A stretch of DNA of 64,000 bases from an uncultured Acetobacteraceae bacterium (GCA_903895595.1 CAITUP010000075.1:1-64000), one strand, 5' to 3'; shown: positions 43,825-55,482, counted from the first letter of the stretch. Notes: generated by a model from the sequence alone, not told the origin. Program-made: numbers and translations.

Positions 43825-45003
43825 ATGCCGGTTTTGCCGCTGGAGGGCATCACAGTCCTCGAATTCACCCATACCGTCATGGGGCCGTCCTGCGGCGTCG
43901 TGCTCGCCGATCTCGGCGCCGATGTCATCAAGATCGAGCCAGCGCCGAACGGCGACCACACCCGCGGCCTGAAAGGTTTTGCGAGCGGGTTCTTCTGCTA
44001 TTTTAACCGCAACAAGCGCGGTGTTTGCCTGGACCTGAAATCGGCCGAGGGGCAGGCCGTGGCCCACGATTTGGTCGCGACCGCCGACGTCCTGATCGAG
44101 AATTTCGGCCCAGGCACGATGGATAAGTTGGGTATGGGCTGGGACGCGGTGCACGCGCTGAACCCCAGGCTGATCTACCTCGCGATGAAGGGGTTCCTGC
44201 CCGGCCCCTACGAGCACCGGCCGGCTTTGGACGAGATCGTACAATATATGACGGGGCTGGCGTACATGACCGGCCCGCCCGGCCAACCGCTGCGCGCTGG
44301 CAGTTCGGTGGTGGACATCATGGGCGGCGTGATGGGTGTCATCGGCGTGCTGGCCGCGTTGCGCCAACGCGACAAGGATGGGGAGGGGCGTAAGGTCACC
44401 AGCTCGTTGTATGAATCCTGCGCCTTCCTGGTGGCACAGCACATGGCTGGCGAGGCCGCGACCGGCACGCCGTCGCCGCCGATGCCGGCTCGCAGCGGTG
44501 CCTGGGGCATCTACGAGACCTTCCCCACCAAGAACGGCGAACGCCTGTTCATCGGCATCACCTCGGACAACCACTGGCGCACCTTCTGCCAGCATTTCAA
44601 CCGGCCCGACCTGTTCGCCGATCCCCGCTTCGTCACCAATGGCGACCGCGTAGGCAACCGCGACCAACTGCGCCCCTTGGTCGCCGAGGAAGCGCTGAAA
44701 TACGACATCGCCACCCTCGAGAAGATGATGGACGCAGCGAACATCCCATTCTCCCCGGTGCGCACGCCGTCCGATCTGTTCGACGATCCGCAGTTGAATG
44801 CGCATGGCCGGATGATGGATGTCCGCATGCCGCACGGCGGCACCGCGAAGCTGCCGGGCCTGCCGATCTGCTTCGACGACGAAGCACCCGGCCTGCGGAT
44901 GCAGCCGCCTTTGGCCGGGGAGCATACCGACTCGATCCTCGCCGCTCTCGGCTATTCGCCGGAGAGGATCGCGGAACTGCGTGCGGCCAAATCGGTGCGG
45001 TGA
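43825..45003 (+). CDS. CaiB/BaiF-family (class III) CoA transferase
   Basis: 392 residues. The family start is PLEGITVLEFTHTVMGPSCG, followed by GADVIKIEP and RGVCLDLKSAEGQAVAHDLV. The catalytic Asp is expected in the YEHRPALDEIVQYMTG region (ALDE near residue 136). A second domain spans MMDAANIPFSPVRTPSDLFD. It transfers CoA between organic acids such as formyl, oxalyl or mesaconyl compounds. AAGGAG lies 6 bases before ATG 43825. The stop shares a base with the start of the next gene, a DMT permease, which may carry the acid. Confidence 0.92.
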   Translation: MPVLPLEGITVLEFTHTVMGPSCGVVLADLGADVIKIEPAPNGDHTRGLKGFASGFFCYFNRNKRGVCLDLKSAEGQAVAHDLVATADVLIENFGPGTMDKLGMGWDAVHALNPRLIYLAMKGFLPGPYEHRPALDEIVQYMTGLAYMTGPPGQPLRAGSSVVDIMGGVMGVIGVLAALRQRDKDGEGRKVTSSLYESCAFLVAQHMAGEAATGTPSPPMPARSGAWGIYETFPTKNGERLFIGITSDNHWRTFCQHFNRPDLFADPRFVTNGDRVGNRDQLRPLVAEEALKYDIATLEKMMDAANIPFSPVRTPSDLFDDPQLNAHGRMMDVRMPHGGTAKLPGLPICFDDEAPGLRMQPPLAGEHTDSILAALGYSPERIAELRAAKSVR

Positions 45004-45911
45004 TGATCCCCGTATGGATCCCCATCGCCGTCACCGCGGCGTTGTTTCAGTGCTGGCGCACCGCGTTGCAGCAGAAGCTGCGGCATCTGCTGTCGGTGAA
45101 TGGCGCGGGGTTCGTACGATTCCTATATGGCGCGCCCACGGCCAGCCTGCTGCTGTTCCTGTCGCTGCGGATAACCGGCGCGCCGCTGCCGGAGGCCAAT
45201 TGGCGGTTCGTCGCCTTCTGCGCTGCCGGCGGGATCGCGCAGATCCTCGCGACCAACCTGTTGATCATGGCCTTCGGCTACCGCAACTTCGCGGTCGGCA
45301 CCGCTTACGGGAAGACGGAGACGGTTCAAAGCGCCGTCATCGCCTTCATCTTCCTGCATGAGGTCCTCAGCATGCTGGCCTGGGTCGGGATCGCGATCGG
45401 CCTGACCGGCGTGATGACCCTGTCGCTGGCCGGCAAGGGCTTCAAGCCGCGCGATCTGGCGATGGCGACCGTTCAGCCGGCGGCCCTGTGCGGCCTTGGG
45501 GCAGGGTTCATCTTCGCCTTCAACATCGTTTTCATCAAAATGGCATTCTACTCGCTGCCCGGCCCGAGTCTCGTGGTGCGCACCATGTTCGGGCTGGTGA
45601 TCACAAATACGCTACAAATCCTGTTGCAAGGCAGTTTTCTGCTGCTGCGGGAGCCGGGGCAGTTGCGCAAGGCGCTCGAAACCTGGCGTACTTCGATGTG
45701 GGCCGGCACTTTGTCCGCGTGCGGTTCGGCGTGTTGGGCGACCGGTTTCGCGCTGACGGATGTGGCGCTGGTCCGGTCGGTCGGACAGGTGGAGTTGGTG
45801 TTTACCCTGCTGTTTAGCCGATTTTATCTGAAAGAGACGCTCAAAAGGTCTGATGTTGCAGGTCTTGTGCTCGTCGTCGGCGGCGTACTTTTGATTGTGT
45901 TGGGACACTAA
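45003..45911 (+). CDS. EamA/DMT-family transporter
   Basis: 302 residues, ten membrane helices. The opening is MIPVWIPIAVTAALFQCWRT; helices include GIAQILATNLLIMAFGYRNF and VAGLVLVVGGVLLIVLGH at the end. The EamA signature AYGKTETVQSAVIAFIFLHE is in the first half. The ATG overlaps the CoA transferase TGA (TGATG), so it is translationally coupled to it, which favours a shared substrate such as a dicarboxylate. A GTG at 45000 is an alternative start. It is not close to the other DMT gene in sequence. Confidence 0.9.
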   Translation: MIPVWIPIAVTAALFQCWRTALQQKLRHLLSVNGAGFVRFLYGAPTASLLLFLSLRITGAPLPEANWRFVAFCAAGGIAQILATNLLIMAFGYRNFAVGTAYGKTETVQSAVIAFIFLHEVLSMLAWVGIAIGLTGVMTLSLAGKGFKPRDLAMATVQPAALCGLGAGFIFAFNIVFIKMAFYSLPGPSLVVRTMFGLVITNTLQILLQGSFLLLREPGQLRKALETWRTSMWAGTLSACGSACWATGFALTDVALVRSVGQVELVFTLLFSRFYLKETLKRSDVAGLVLVVGGVLLIVLGH

Positions 45912-46092
45912 GTTTGAGAACATTATGACTAAAAGCAACTATAAGTTGCTAAATTCGTCTATTAAAGGGCGTTCTACCCCCATTGCAGTGGTGGATTTGC
46001 GCCTTGTGAGAAGGGGCTTGCGCATTCCATGGGAACTGGATACATTTTGATGCAATCAGTTGGTGGTTCACCTCCTAATAAGGTCACAATCC

Positions 46093-47895
46093 ATGCCTAA
46101 CTCGAAAATCGGCGTTGGGAGCAGCCGTTGGAGGCCTTCGTTGCGGAAGGCTTTGCTGATGGCGGCGTTGCCAGTAGGGGTACTGGGCTTCGCCAATACG
46201 GGTCGCGCGGACGTCATCTCGGACGTCAACGCGCAGTTGTTGAACATTATCCAGAATACGTCGGGGGCTTTGATCGACGGCCCGCCGAACGTCGCGCGCG
46301 AGATCGCGATGGTCGACGGGGCGATGTTCGACGCGATCAACGCCGCCAGCGGCGGTACCAAGCAGTCTCTCTATTATAGCGGGACGGTCGCGAACGCCGA
46401 CGTGCAAGCCGCGGCACTCAGCGCGGCATACAACACGATGCAGAGCCTGTATGGAGCCGGCTCGCTGTACGCCACGCAAGCGGGCAATACGATCAGCTAC
46501 AATAGCCAGACCCTGCAGGTTGCCCCGAATGCGACGCAATACGCAGCCATTACCGCTGCTGTCGCGGCAGTTGGGACGCAGCTGTCGGGGTTGACCGCGA
46601 GTGCGGCGGTCACGACCGGCACGGCGCTCGGCGCCGCGGCGGCTACCGCGATGATCAATGGACGCGCGACCGATGGCGGCACGGCGGCGATGCTGTCGAC
46701 GCTCACGGCGGCTTATGTCGGCCCGTCGACCGCGGGAACCTATGTGACGCCCAGCGGCCGTCCGGCGCTTGAGCCTACCGCTGGCAGCGTGACGCCGTTC
46801 GTTATCAACCAGACGCAGCAGAACGCGCTGGTCGCGTCGGTACCAGGCCCCCCGGCGGTAACATCCGCCGACTACGCGAACCAAGTGCTACAGACCGCTT
46901 GCCAAGGCTCCTCCGGCGCACTCACCGCTAACCTAATCGCGGCTTGTCAGGCGGCGGGCCTCAAGCCGCAGACGGCGGCACAGGCGCAGTCCGCGTTGTA
47001 TTGGAATGATCCGGGCGGCACCTACCAGCCGCCGGGGCATCTGCTGCAAATCGCCGATGTGGCCGCGGCCAGTACGAGCCTCAGCCTGCTCCAGCACGCG
47101 CAGGAAGACGCGCTGGTCGGCGCGGCGATGTCGGATGCCGGCGCGGCGGCTTGGACCGTCAAGTACGCCGACAACCGTTGGCGTCCAATTACCGCCATTC
47201 AGGATTGCGCCGCCTGGAACGCGACATTCTCGACCGCCGATGCCGGTAGCAGCGCCTGCGATCCCAGTTGGAATTCACTGATCGCAACACCGCCGCATCC
47301 CGACTATCTCGCGGGCCATCCAGCCTTCAGCGGGGCCGCCGCGACCGTTCTGGATAATTTCTTCGGCACCGACGCGATCGGGTTCACCGTGTCGTCGCAG
47401 GCCTACTGCAATGGCGGCACTACGACCCGCGACGCGGCGGGCAACATCATCGCCTGCACGCTCGCCAGCATAACATACACGCCTGGCGATCCCTCTCACG
47501 GTTGCAACAACGCCGGGGCCGCTGACCCAATCAATGGCGTTGGGTCCGTTCTCAATCCCAGCGGCCTGATCGCCCCGCTGAACACCGACTTCTCGGTGAA
47601 CACGTCCTACAACAACAGCCCGCTGATCTGCCCGATCTCCGAGACGTTCGCTGGCTTCCAGGCTGCCTCCAGCGGCGATCTGGGTTCCACCTTCAGCCGC
47701 GTCGTTGGCGGTATCCATACGCCGCAAGCGGTTACCGACGCCCTGGCACTGGGAAATCAAATCGGCCAAGCCGTATCGGTCGAAGCCGACATCCCGGAAC
47801 CGGGCACCTTGGCGCTGTTGACCGTGTCCCTGTTGGCGCTCGGCGTCATGCGGCGGAACGACGGAGCCAGAATGTTCGCTCTGATCCGCCGCTAA
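46093..47895 (+). CDS. Vanadium-dependent haloperoxidase-like PAP2 protein with PEP-CTERM anchor
   Basis: 600 residues. Signal peptide at residues 1-35 (KALLMAALPVGVLGFANTGR). The haloperoxidase/PAP2 phosphate-binding motifs appear in order: VKYADNRWRPI near residue 358, PPHPDYLAGHPAFSG with His409, and FSRVVGGIHTPQAVTDA near 536. The C-terminus carries a PEP-CTERM signal: PEPG at 568, a hydrophobic stretch (TLALLTVSLLALGVM) and RR. It is thus exported and sorted by an exosortase encoded elsewhere. Actual halide oxidation is unproven; acid phosphatase activity is possible. AAGGT precedes ATG 46093. The gene is monocistronic with a strong terminator. Confidence 0.85.
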   Translation: MPNSKIGVGSSRWRPSLRKALLMAALPVGVLGFANTGRADVISDVNAQLLNIIQNTSGALIDGPPNVAREIAMVDGAMFDAINAASGGTKQSLYYSGTVANADVQAAALSAAYNTMQSLYGAGSLYATQAGNTISYNSQTLQVAPNATQYAAITAAVAAVGTQLSGLTASAAVTTGTALGAAAATAMINGRATDGGTAAMLSTLTAAYVGPSTAGTYVTPSGRPALEPTAGSVTPFVINQTQQNALVASVPGPPAVTSADYANQVLQTACQGSSGALTANLIAACQAAGLKPQTAAQAQSALYWNDPGGTYQPPGHLLQIADVAAASTSLSLLQHAQEDALVGAAMSDAGAAAWTVKYADNRWRPITAIQDCAAWNATFSTADAGSSACDPSWNSLIATPPHPDYLAGHPAFSGAAATVLDNFFGTDAIGFTVSSQAYCNGGTTTRDAAGNIIACTLASITYTPGDPSHGCNNAGAADPINGVGSVLNPSGLIAPLNTDFSVNTSYNNSPLICPISETFAGFQAASSGDLGSTFSRVVGGIHTPQAVTDALALGNQIGQAVSVEADIPEPGTLALLTVSLLALGVMRRNDGARMFALIRR

Positions 47896-47940
47896 CGGAC
47901 TTTGAAACGGGTCGGGCCAACTCACACCCGGACGCCCCTG

Positions 47941-47980
47941 AAAATACCGCGTTCCGATGCAAATCGGGACGCGGTATTTT
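47941..47980 (+). terminator. Strong rho-independent terminator
   Basis: An 18-base stem (47941-47958 with 47963-47980, one G-U pair) around a GCAA tetraloop ends in TTTTCG. It lies 45 bases after the haloperoxidase stop and the AAAA...TTTT flanks make it effective in both directions. Confidence 0.85.
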
Positions 47981-48113
47981 CGTTGGGAATGGTATGGACT
48001 GATCGGCCCCTTCGTTTACACTACCCGCGCGGACCAAGCCGGTCGCTCGGCTTGCCGCAAGGGATGAATACGATGGAGCGGCGCAACCGGGGAACGGCGA
48101 GAGCGGAACGAAC

Positions 48114-50492
<2,379 letters not shown>

Positions 50493-50498
50493 TCTGGA

Positions 50499-51707
50499 TC
50501 AGCCAAGGACGGGGCGCAACGCCAGCGCCCGAGTCCGCATCACCATCGGCAGGATCACCACGACGTTCAGCAGGTTGAACCCAACCCCGACCGCGAAGGC
50601 CGGGGTGTAGAAGCCGAAGTAGTCGTAAAGCGCACCCGCTGCCCAGCCGCCGCCGGCCATCCCCAGCAGGCCCGCGAACAGCACCGTCGGCACCCGCCAG
50701 CTGGCTTCGGTCGCCGGATACAACGCTCGTACGGTCAGTACATACGCCGGGATCAGCCCCGCGTACCCCAACCCGAACGCCGCGGACACCGCGAACAACC
50801 CGGCCTCGTTCGTCGTGAACAGAAACCCGCTCATGGCCACCGCCTGCGCGATGGAGCCGCACAGCACCGTCTGCAGCCCGCCGATCCGGTCCGACAGCCA
50901 GCCCCAGAATTGACGCGCGAGGAACGCGGAGCCGAGAAGCACCGACAGCATGGCGGCGCCGTGGGCAGGGCCGATGCCGATGTCGCCGCATAGCGCCACG
51001 ATGTGCCCCATCGGCATGGACATGGTCATACAGCAGCAAAAGATGGCTGCGGAAAGGGCGACCATCGCGTATTCCGGGTGCATGCCGGCGACCTTGGTGC
51101 CGCGTGCCGGTCCGTGATGCACGGCACCGGTCAGCGGCGCGACCGGCGGCGGCCGCAGGAAGATCAGCGCCAACGGCGCCACGACCAACGTGACCAACGC
51201 CCCGAACAACACCATGCAGCGCCGCCAGCCGATCTGCTCCACACCGACTTGAAATAAAGCCGGCCAGATAATCCCCGCGACGTACTGACCCGACGAGATC
51301 AACGCCACCGCCGTGCCCCGCCGCTTGTCGAACCAGCGGCTGACATACGTCATGATGGGAGAGAACATGCACGACGCGCCGAACAACCCCATGAACACGC
51401 CGTAGCCGACATACAGCGTCGTCACCCCACCCGATGAGGCAATCGCCAGCCCGGAACCGATCATGACCGACCCGAAGGCGACGATGACCCGGATGCCGAT
51501 TCGCTCCGACAACCAGCCCATGAAGATGCCGCCGATTCCTGCCCCGATAAAGGACAGCGATGTCGCCAGCGTCGGCACCGAACGCGGGGTGCCGAGGTCG
51601 GCCGCGATGGGTTTCAGTGCGACGGCGGCAAGCAACGGCCCGCCATATGCTACCGCGAGAATGACCAATGCGACGATCGCAACGACCCAGGACGCGCGGC
51701 TTTCCAC
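50499..51707 (-). CDS. MFS transporter (OFA-like)
   Basis: About 402 residues with twelve membrane helices. The opening is VVAIVALVILAVAYGGPLLA; the conserved loop 2-3 motif is GWLSERIGIRV and the second is GWLSDRIGGLQ. It resembles monocarboxylate/oxalate-formate antiporters. I prefer the GTG at 51707, just before TM1 and preceded by GGGAG. An ATG at 51803 would add 32 residues (SWSGLTRPAP...EPDHDG), but these are encoded by a palindromic repeat. It lies downstream of a hydroxyacyl-CoA enzyme gene on the same strand and may carry its acid. Confidence 0.85.
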   Translation of the reverse strand: MESRASWVVAIVALVILAVAYGGPLLAAVALKPIAADLGTPRSVPTLATSLSFIGAGIGGIFMGWLSERIGIRVIVAFGSVMIGSGLAIASSGGVTTLYVGYGVFMGLFGASCMFSPIMTYVSRWFDKRRGTAVALISSGQYVAGIIWPALFQVGVEQIGWRRCMVLFGALVTLVVAPLALIFLRPPPVAPLTGAVHHGPARGTKVAGMHPEYAMVALSAAIFCCCMTMSMPMGHIVALCGDIGIGPAHGAAMLSVLLGSAFLARQFWGWLSDRIGGLQTVLCGSIAQAVAMSGFLFTTNEAGLFAVSAAFGLGYAGLIPAYVLTVRALYPATEASWRVPTVLFAGLLGMAGGGWAAGALYDYFGFYTPAFAVGVGFNLLNVVVILPMVMRTRALALRPVLG

Positions 51708-51710
51708 ACT

Positions 51711-51789
51711 CCCGTCATGGTCGGGCTCGACCCGACCACCTCGTGCCACGGGGGCCGGGGCTGGTCGGGTCAGGCCCGACCATGACGGG
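51711..51789. repeat. Large palindromic repeat at the 5' end of the MFS gene
   Basis: Two 28-base arms (51711-51738 and 51762-51789), each beginning CCCGTCATGGTCGGG when read outward, are inverted copies with two mismatches. Each arm also contains its own short palindrome (TGGTCGGG...CCCGACCA). It is the fullest copy of the family also seen at 31464 and 36863. It lies between the hydroxyacyl-CoA gene and the MFS gene. Confidence 0.8.
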
Positions 51790-51804
51790 GGGCGGAGGGT
51801 CATC

Positions 51805-52812
51805 TCAGCCGAACATCGCAGCGACGACCGCAGGATCGACGTCTTCCAGCCGCGCCGGCTGCCACTTCGGGGCGCGATCCTTGTCCACGACCATGGCGCG
51901 CACGCCTTCGGCGAAGTCGGGATACGCCATCGTGGTCTTGGTCAGCGCGAACTCCGCGTCCAGGGCCTTGGCCAGAGGCAGATCGGCGCCGCGCCGCAGC
52001 GCTTCCAGCGTGAAGCACAGCGCCGTCGGGGATACGCTGCGCAACGCCTTCAACGCCGCCTGCGCCCAGGCGCTGCCGTCCTTCTCCAGGCACGCCACCA
52101 TCTCCAGCACCGTATCGGCGCCGAAGCAGTGGTCGATGGACTCGCGGTGGTCGGCCAACGAGAACGCGGGCAGAGGCTGCGCGAACTGCGCCAGCGCCGC
52201 CGCCCCTTGTTCCGCAAGCGCCGCGTTCAGCGCCGACAGATCGGCGCGCGGCACGTAATGCGTGCCGAACCCGGCATGCACGGCGTCCCCGCCTTTGATG
52301 CGCAGCCCGGTCAGGCCGAGATACATCCCCAGCTTGCCCGGCAGGCGCGGCAGCAGATAGGTGCCGCCGATGTCGGGGAAGAAGCCGATGATTGTTTCCG
52401 GCATGCCGAAATCGGCGTGTTCGGTCGCGACGCGGTAGGTGCCATGCACCGACATGCCGATACCGCCGCCCATGCAGATGCCGTCGATCAGCGCGATATA
52501 GGGCTTGGGATAGTTGTTGATCAGCAGGTTGAGTTCGTACTCCTCCTGAAAGAACGCGTCGGCCAGATGGCGGTTGCCGCCAGTCTGCCATTCCCGCAGC
52601 GCCCGCACGTCGCCGCCGGCGCAGAAGGCGCGATCGCCCGCGCCCTCGATCACGACGGCATGCACATGCGGATCTTCGGCCCATGCCCGCAGGGCTTTGG
52701 TGCTGCCCTGGATCATGTCCAGGTCCAGCGCGTTCAGCGCGCGCGGGCGGTTCATCAGAATGCGGCCCACGCGGCCGTCGCGGCGAACGATCAGGGTGTC
52801 TTCGGTGCTCAT
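51805..52812 (-). CDS. 3-hydroxyisobutyryl-CoA hydrolase-like crotonase
   Basis: 335 residues, longer than a standard enoyl-CoA hydratase, as for 3-hydroxyisobutyryl-CoA hydrolase of valine breakdown. Motifs are AFCAGGDVRALRE, MGGGIGMSVHGTYRVATEH and the diagnostic MPETIIGFFPDIGGTYLL containing the catalytic Glu. The C-terminal extension has SLADHRESIDHCFGADTVLE. The start ATG 52812 is divergent from the SDR gene across 107 bases. Whether it acts in valine or another branched-acid route is not shown by the neighbours. Confidence 0.9.
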   Translation of the reverse strand: MSTEDTLIVRRDGRVGRILMNRPRALNALDLDMIQGSTKALRAWAEDPHVHAVVIEGAGDRAFCAGGDVRALREWQTGGNRHLADAFFQEEYELNLLINNYPKPYIALIDGICMGGGIGMSVHGTYRVATEHADFGMPETIIGFFPDIGGTYLLPRLPGKLGMYLGLTGLRIKGGDAVHAGFGTHYVPRADLSALNAALAEQGAAALAQFAQPLPAFSLADHRESIDHCFGADTVLEMVACLEKDGSAWAQAALKALRSVSPTALCFTLEALRRGADLPLAKALDAEFALTKTTMAYPDFAEGVRAMVVDKDRAPKWQPARLEDVDPAVVAAMFG

Positions 52813-52919
52813 GCTGGGGTCTCCGTATTGCCGGATCGTCTAGCGCGCCGGGCGGCGGGAGGCCAGAGCTTGCGCGGCCCGCCGTGGAATGGTTCTAAAG
52901 CTGGGCAAACGGAGGACGG

Positions 52920-53684
52920 ATGATGCAATTGCGGGGTTTGGCGGCGATCGTGACGGGCGGCGGTTCGGGGCTGGGCGCCGCGACGGCCGAGCGCTTGGCG
53001 GCGGCGGGCTGCCGCGTGGCCGCCGTGGACATCAATGAAGCCGCCGCCAAGGCGACCGCCGCGCGCATCGGCGGGATCGGGATCGCCTGCGACGTGGCGG
53101 ACTCCGCCTCCGCCGAGGCCGCTTTCGCCGCCGCCGCTCAGGCCCACGGGGTGGCCCGTATCCTGGTGAACTGCGCCGGCGTCGGCACCGCCGGCCGCAT
53201 CGTCGGCCGCGACGGCCCGCTGAAGCTGGACGCGTTCGAGCGTGTGATCCGCGTCAACCTGATCGGCACGTTCAACATGCTGCGCCTCGCCGCCGCCGCC
53301 ATGAGCGAGGCCGATCCGCTGGAGGAAAACGAACGCGGCGTCATTATCAACACGGCTTCCATTGCCGCGTACGAGGGGCAGGTGGGGCAGGCGGCCTACG
53401 CGGCGTCCAAAGGCGGCGTCGCCAGTCTGACACTGCCGGCGGCCCGCGAACTCGCTCGCGCCGGCATTCGGGTGATGACGATCGCCCCCGGCCTGTTTCA
53501 CACGCCGATGGTGGCGCAGCTGCCGCCGGAAATTCAGGCGAGCCTGGGCGCCAGCATTCCCTACCCGTCGCGCTTGGGGATGCCGGCCGAATACGCCGCG
53601 CTGGTGGAGCATATTATCGGCAACCGGTTCCTGAACGGCGAGGTCATCCGCCTGGACGGCGCGCTGCGGATGGCGCCTCGGTAG
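52920..53684 (+). CDS. SDR-family oxidoreductase (HSD10-like)
   Basis: 254-residue short-chain dehydrogenase. NAD site TGGGSGLGAATAERL with VDIN for adenosine binding, NCAG motif (VNCAGVG), catalytic Ser in INTASIAAYE and YAASK catalytic pair. The sequence resembles 3-hydroxyacyl-CoA dehydrogenase type II (HSD10), fitting the divergent hydroxyacyl-CoA enzyme. GGAGG lies before the tandem ATGs at 52920 and 52923. The second is better spaced. Confidence 0.92.
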   Translation: MMQLRGLAAIVTGGGSGLGAATAERLAAAGCRVAAVDINEAAAKATAARIGGIGIACDVADSASAEAAFAAAAQAHGVARILVNCAGVGTAGRIVGRDGPLKLDAFERVIRVNLIGTFNMLRLAAAAMSEADPLEENERGVIINTASIAAYEGQVGQAAYAASKGGVASLTLPAARELARAGIRVMTIAPGLFHTPMVAQLPPEIQASLGASIPYPSRLGMPAEYAALVEHIIGNRFLNGEVIRLDGALRMAPR

Positions 53685-53786
53685 AAGGCGTCTGTCCCTC
53701 TTGCCCCCGTAGACGCTAACAAAAGGGGCATGGACACGCCCGGTGTGCCGGATGGGGTAGACCGGAACCCCAATCTCGCCATCGTC

Positions 53787-54089
53787 TCAAACCATCGCAG
53801 ACCGAGACTCAGTCTCAAAAATCGCACCCGCCTCCATCCCCTTGGCCGCCCGGTGCTCGGCCCAAACCGCGGCATCGGCCCGCTTCGCATCCGCGTCCCG
53901 CTTTTCCCGCGCCGCCTGCAATTTCAACAACGATCGCATGGCGCTGTCCGCTTGGCGCGCCATGCTGTTGGACTGCGCGCGAAGTTGCGCGTGCTTCTCC
54001 GGCAGCTCCCTGCGGAACTCCTCGACGAGGAAGAAGTAACCGTCCTGCGTGCGGGTAAAGTCCTCCAGGTATGCGGTCTCGTCCAACAT
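53787..54089 (-). CDS. Uncharacterised helical protein
   Basis: 100 residues, highly charged and predicted all-helical with coiled-coil character (FRRELPEKHAQLRAQSNSMA, then LLKLQAAREKRDADAKRADA). No cysteine, signal peptide or membrane helix. ATG 54089 has AAAGGA upstream and lies downstream of a recognisable promoter at 54129-54162. A start at 54128 adds 13 residues from what looks like leader. I do not recognise the family. It converges with the SDR gene. Confidence 0.6.
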   Translation of the reverse strand: MLDETAYLEDFTRTQDGYFFLVEEFRRELPEKHAQLRAQSNSMARQADSAMRSLLKLQAAREKRDADAKRADAAVWAEHRAAKGMEAGAIFETESRSAMV

Positions 54090-54128
54090 GGCTTTTGGTG
54101 TCCTTTCGCAAGTGGATATGAAATTCAT

Positions 54129-54162
54129 AATAACTGATAAAGTTATTAAAACTGCGTGTCAA
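54129..54162 (-). promoter_or_regulatory. Sigma-70 promoter with overlapping operator-like palindrome
   Basis: On the minus strand TTGACA (54157-54162) is followed after 17 bases by TATCAG (54134-54139). A perfect inverted repeat AATAACT-GATAA-AGTTATT (54129-54147) covers the -10 element, a position suited to repression. It drives the helical protein gene at 53787-54089. Confidence 0.55.
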
Positions 54163-54288
54163 GGATTTCCAGCGACTTGGAACGCCGACCCGTCGATGCC
54201 ATGTGTGTCCCCGTGCAACGAGTCGCGTTACCGACAGGGGCCGCCAAGCATCGGCCGGGTATGCAAATGCCGATTTTTATCCCGAAAT

Positions 54289-55482
54289 TCAGGCCGTCGA
54301 GCTGAATACAGCCCCACCCATCCGTTCCCGCAACGCCGCCAGACATGCGGCGGCATCGTCCTGACAGCCTCGGTCCAGCCACCAGGACCGGACCTCCCGC
54401 AGCAGCGTCCCCACCTGCGGACCCGGCGGCACGCCCAGCCCCAGGACATGCCGCCCCTCCAACGGAAACAACGGCCGAGGGATCGCCATCAGCCGTTCCC
54501 GCAGCCTTGCCCAATCCGGTTCGCCGGCACCCGTCAGCCAAGCGCGGCCTACCAGCACCGCCGGGTCTTCTGCTGCCAAAGCCCGCCGCAGCATTGCGTC
54601 GTCGTCGCCGGGCGCCACCGGACAGGGCAGCCGCAGCGCCACCAGTCGGTCGCGGTCCGCCACCGACAGCTTCAGCCGAACCGCCACCGCCAAAGCATCG
54701 CCTGTCAGCAGCGCCGCCAGACGCAGCACCGGATCGGCCGGTGCCCCCGCTTCGAGCAACCGCTCCAATGCCCCAACCGAGGCACCCTCCGGCAGCACCG
54801 CGGCCAGCACGCCGGTTTCCGCCATCAGCGCGACGGCCGCTTCGCAGGACGGCACTGCCAGCAGCCCGTGCAGCTCATGCCACACACGCTCGACCGACAG
54901 CGCAGCCAACCCCGGAACACCCGCCCGAATGGCCGCCACCGCCGCCGGATCGGGCGCGCCGATGCCGTAACGGGCGTAAAACCGGAAAAACCGAGGGATG
55001 CGCAGATAGTCCTCCGCGATCCGCACCGCGGGGTCCCCAACGAACCGCAGCACGCCGGCCCGCAAATCCGCGATCCCCCCGAAATAGTCGTAAACCGTCC
55101 CGTTCCGGCCCATCGACATGGCATTGATGGTGAAATCGCGGCGTTCCGCGTCCTCCCGCCAATCGGTGCTGAAGGCGACTGTCGCGCGCCGCCCATCCGT
55201 GGCGACATCGCGGCGCAGTGTGGTGATCTCGAACCCGCGCCCGCCGCTGATCGCCGTGACTGTGCCGTGATCCAGGCCGGTCGGCACGCTGCGGATTCCC
55301 ACCCGAGCCAAGGCCGCCACCACGTCCGTTGGCACGGAAGCAGTCGCCAGATCGATATCCGCCACCGGGCGCCCCGCCAGCGTGTCGCGCACCGCGCCGC
55401 CGACAACCCGCGCATCGGGCAGAGCATCCAACACCGCGACCAGTGCCGGATCGGTCAGGAAGGCCGGCACAACGCCGGTCAT
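54289..55482 (-). CDS. cca: CCA tRNA nucleotidyltransferase (class II)
   Basis: 397 residues. Head domain with the nucleotidyltransferase motif VVGGAVRDTLAG and DIDLATASVP (catalytic Asp pair), the flexible motif RRDFTINAM, and the nucleotide-specifying EDYLRIPRFFRFYARYG region. It adds or repairs the 3' CCA of tRNAs. The start ATG overlaps the stop of the small DUF6111 gene by 4 bases, so cca is translated as part of a NUDIX-DUF6111-cca unit. The start is supported by the overlap. Confidence 0.95.
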   Translation of the reverse strand: MTGVVPAFLTDPALVAVLDALPDARVVGGAVRDTLAGRPVADIDLATASVPTDVVAALARVGIRSVPTGLDHGTVTAISGGRGFEITTLRRDVATDGRRATVAFSTDWREDAERRDFTINAMSMGRNGTVYDYFGGIADLRAGVLRFVGDPAVRIAEDYLRIPRFFRFYARYGIGAPDPAAVAAIRAGVPGLAALSVERVWHELHGLLAVPSCEAAVALMAETGVLAAVLPEGASVGALERLLEAGAPADPVLRLAALLTGDALAVAVRLKLSVADRDRLVALRLPCPVAPGDDDAMLRRALAAEDPAVLVGRAWLTGAGEPDWARLRERLMAIPRPLFPLEGRHVLGLGVPPGPQVGTLLREVRSWWLDRGCQDDAAACLAALRERMGGAVFSSTA

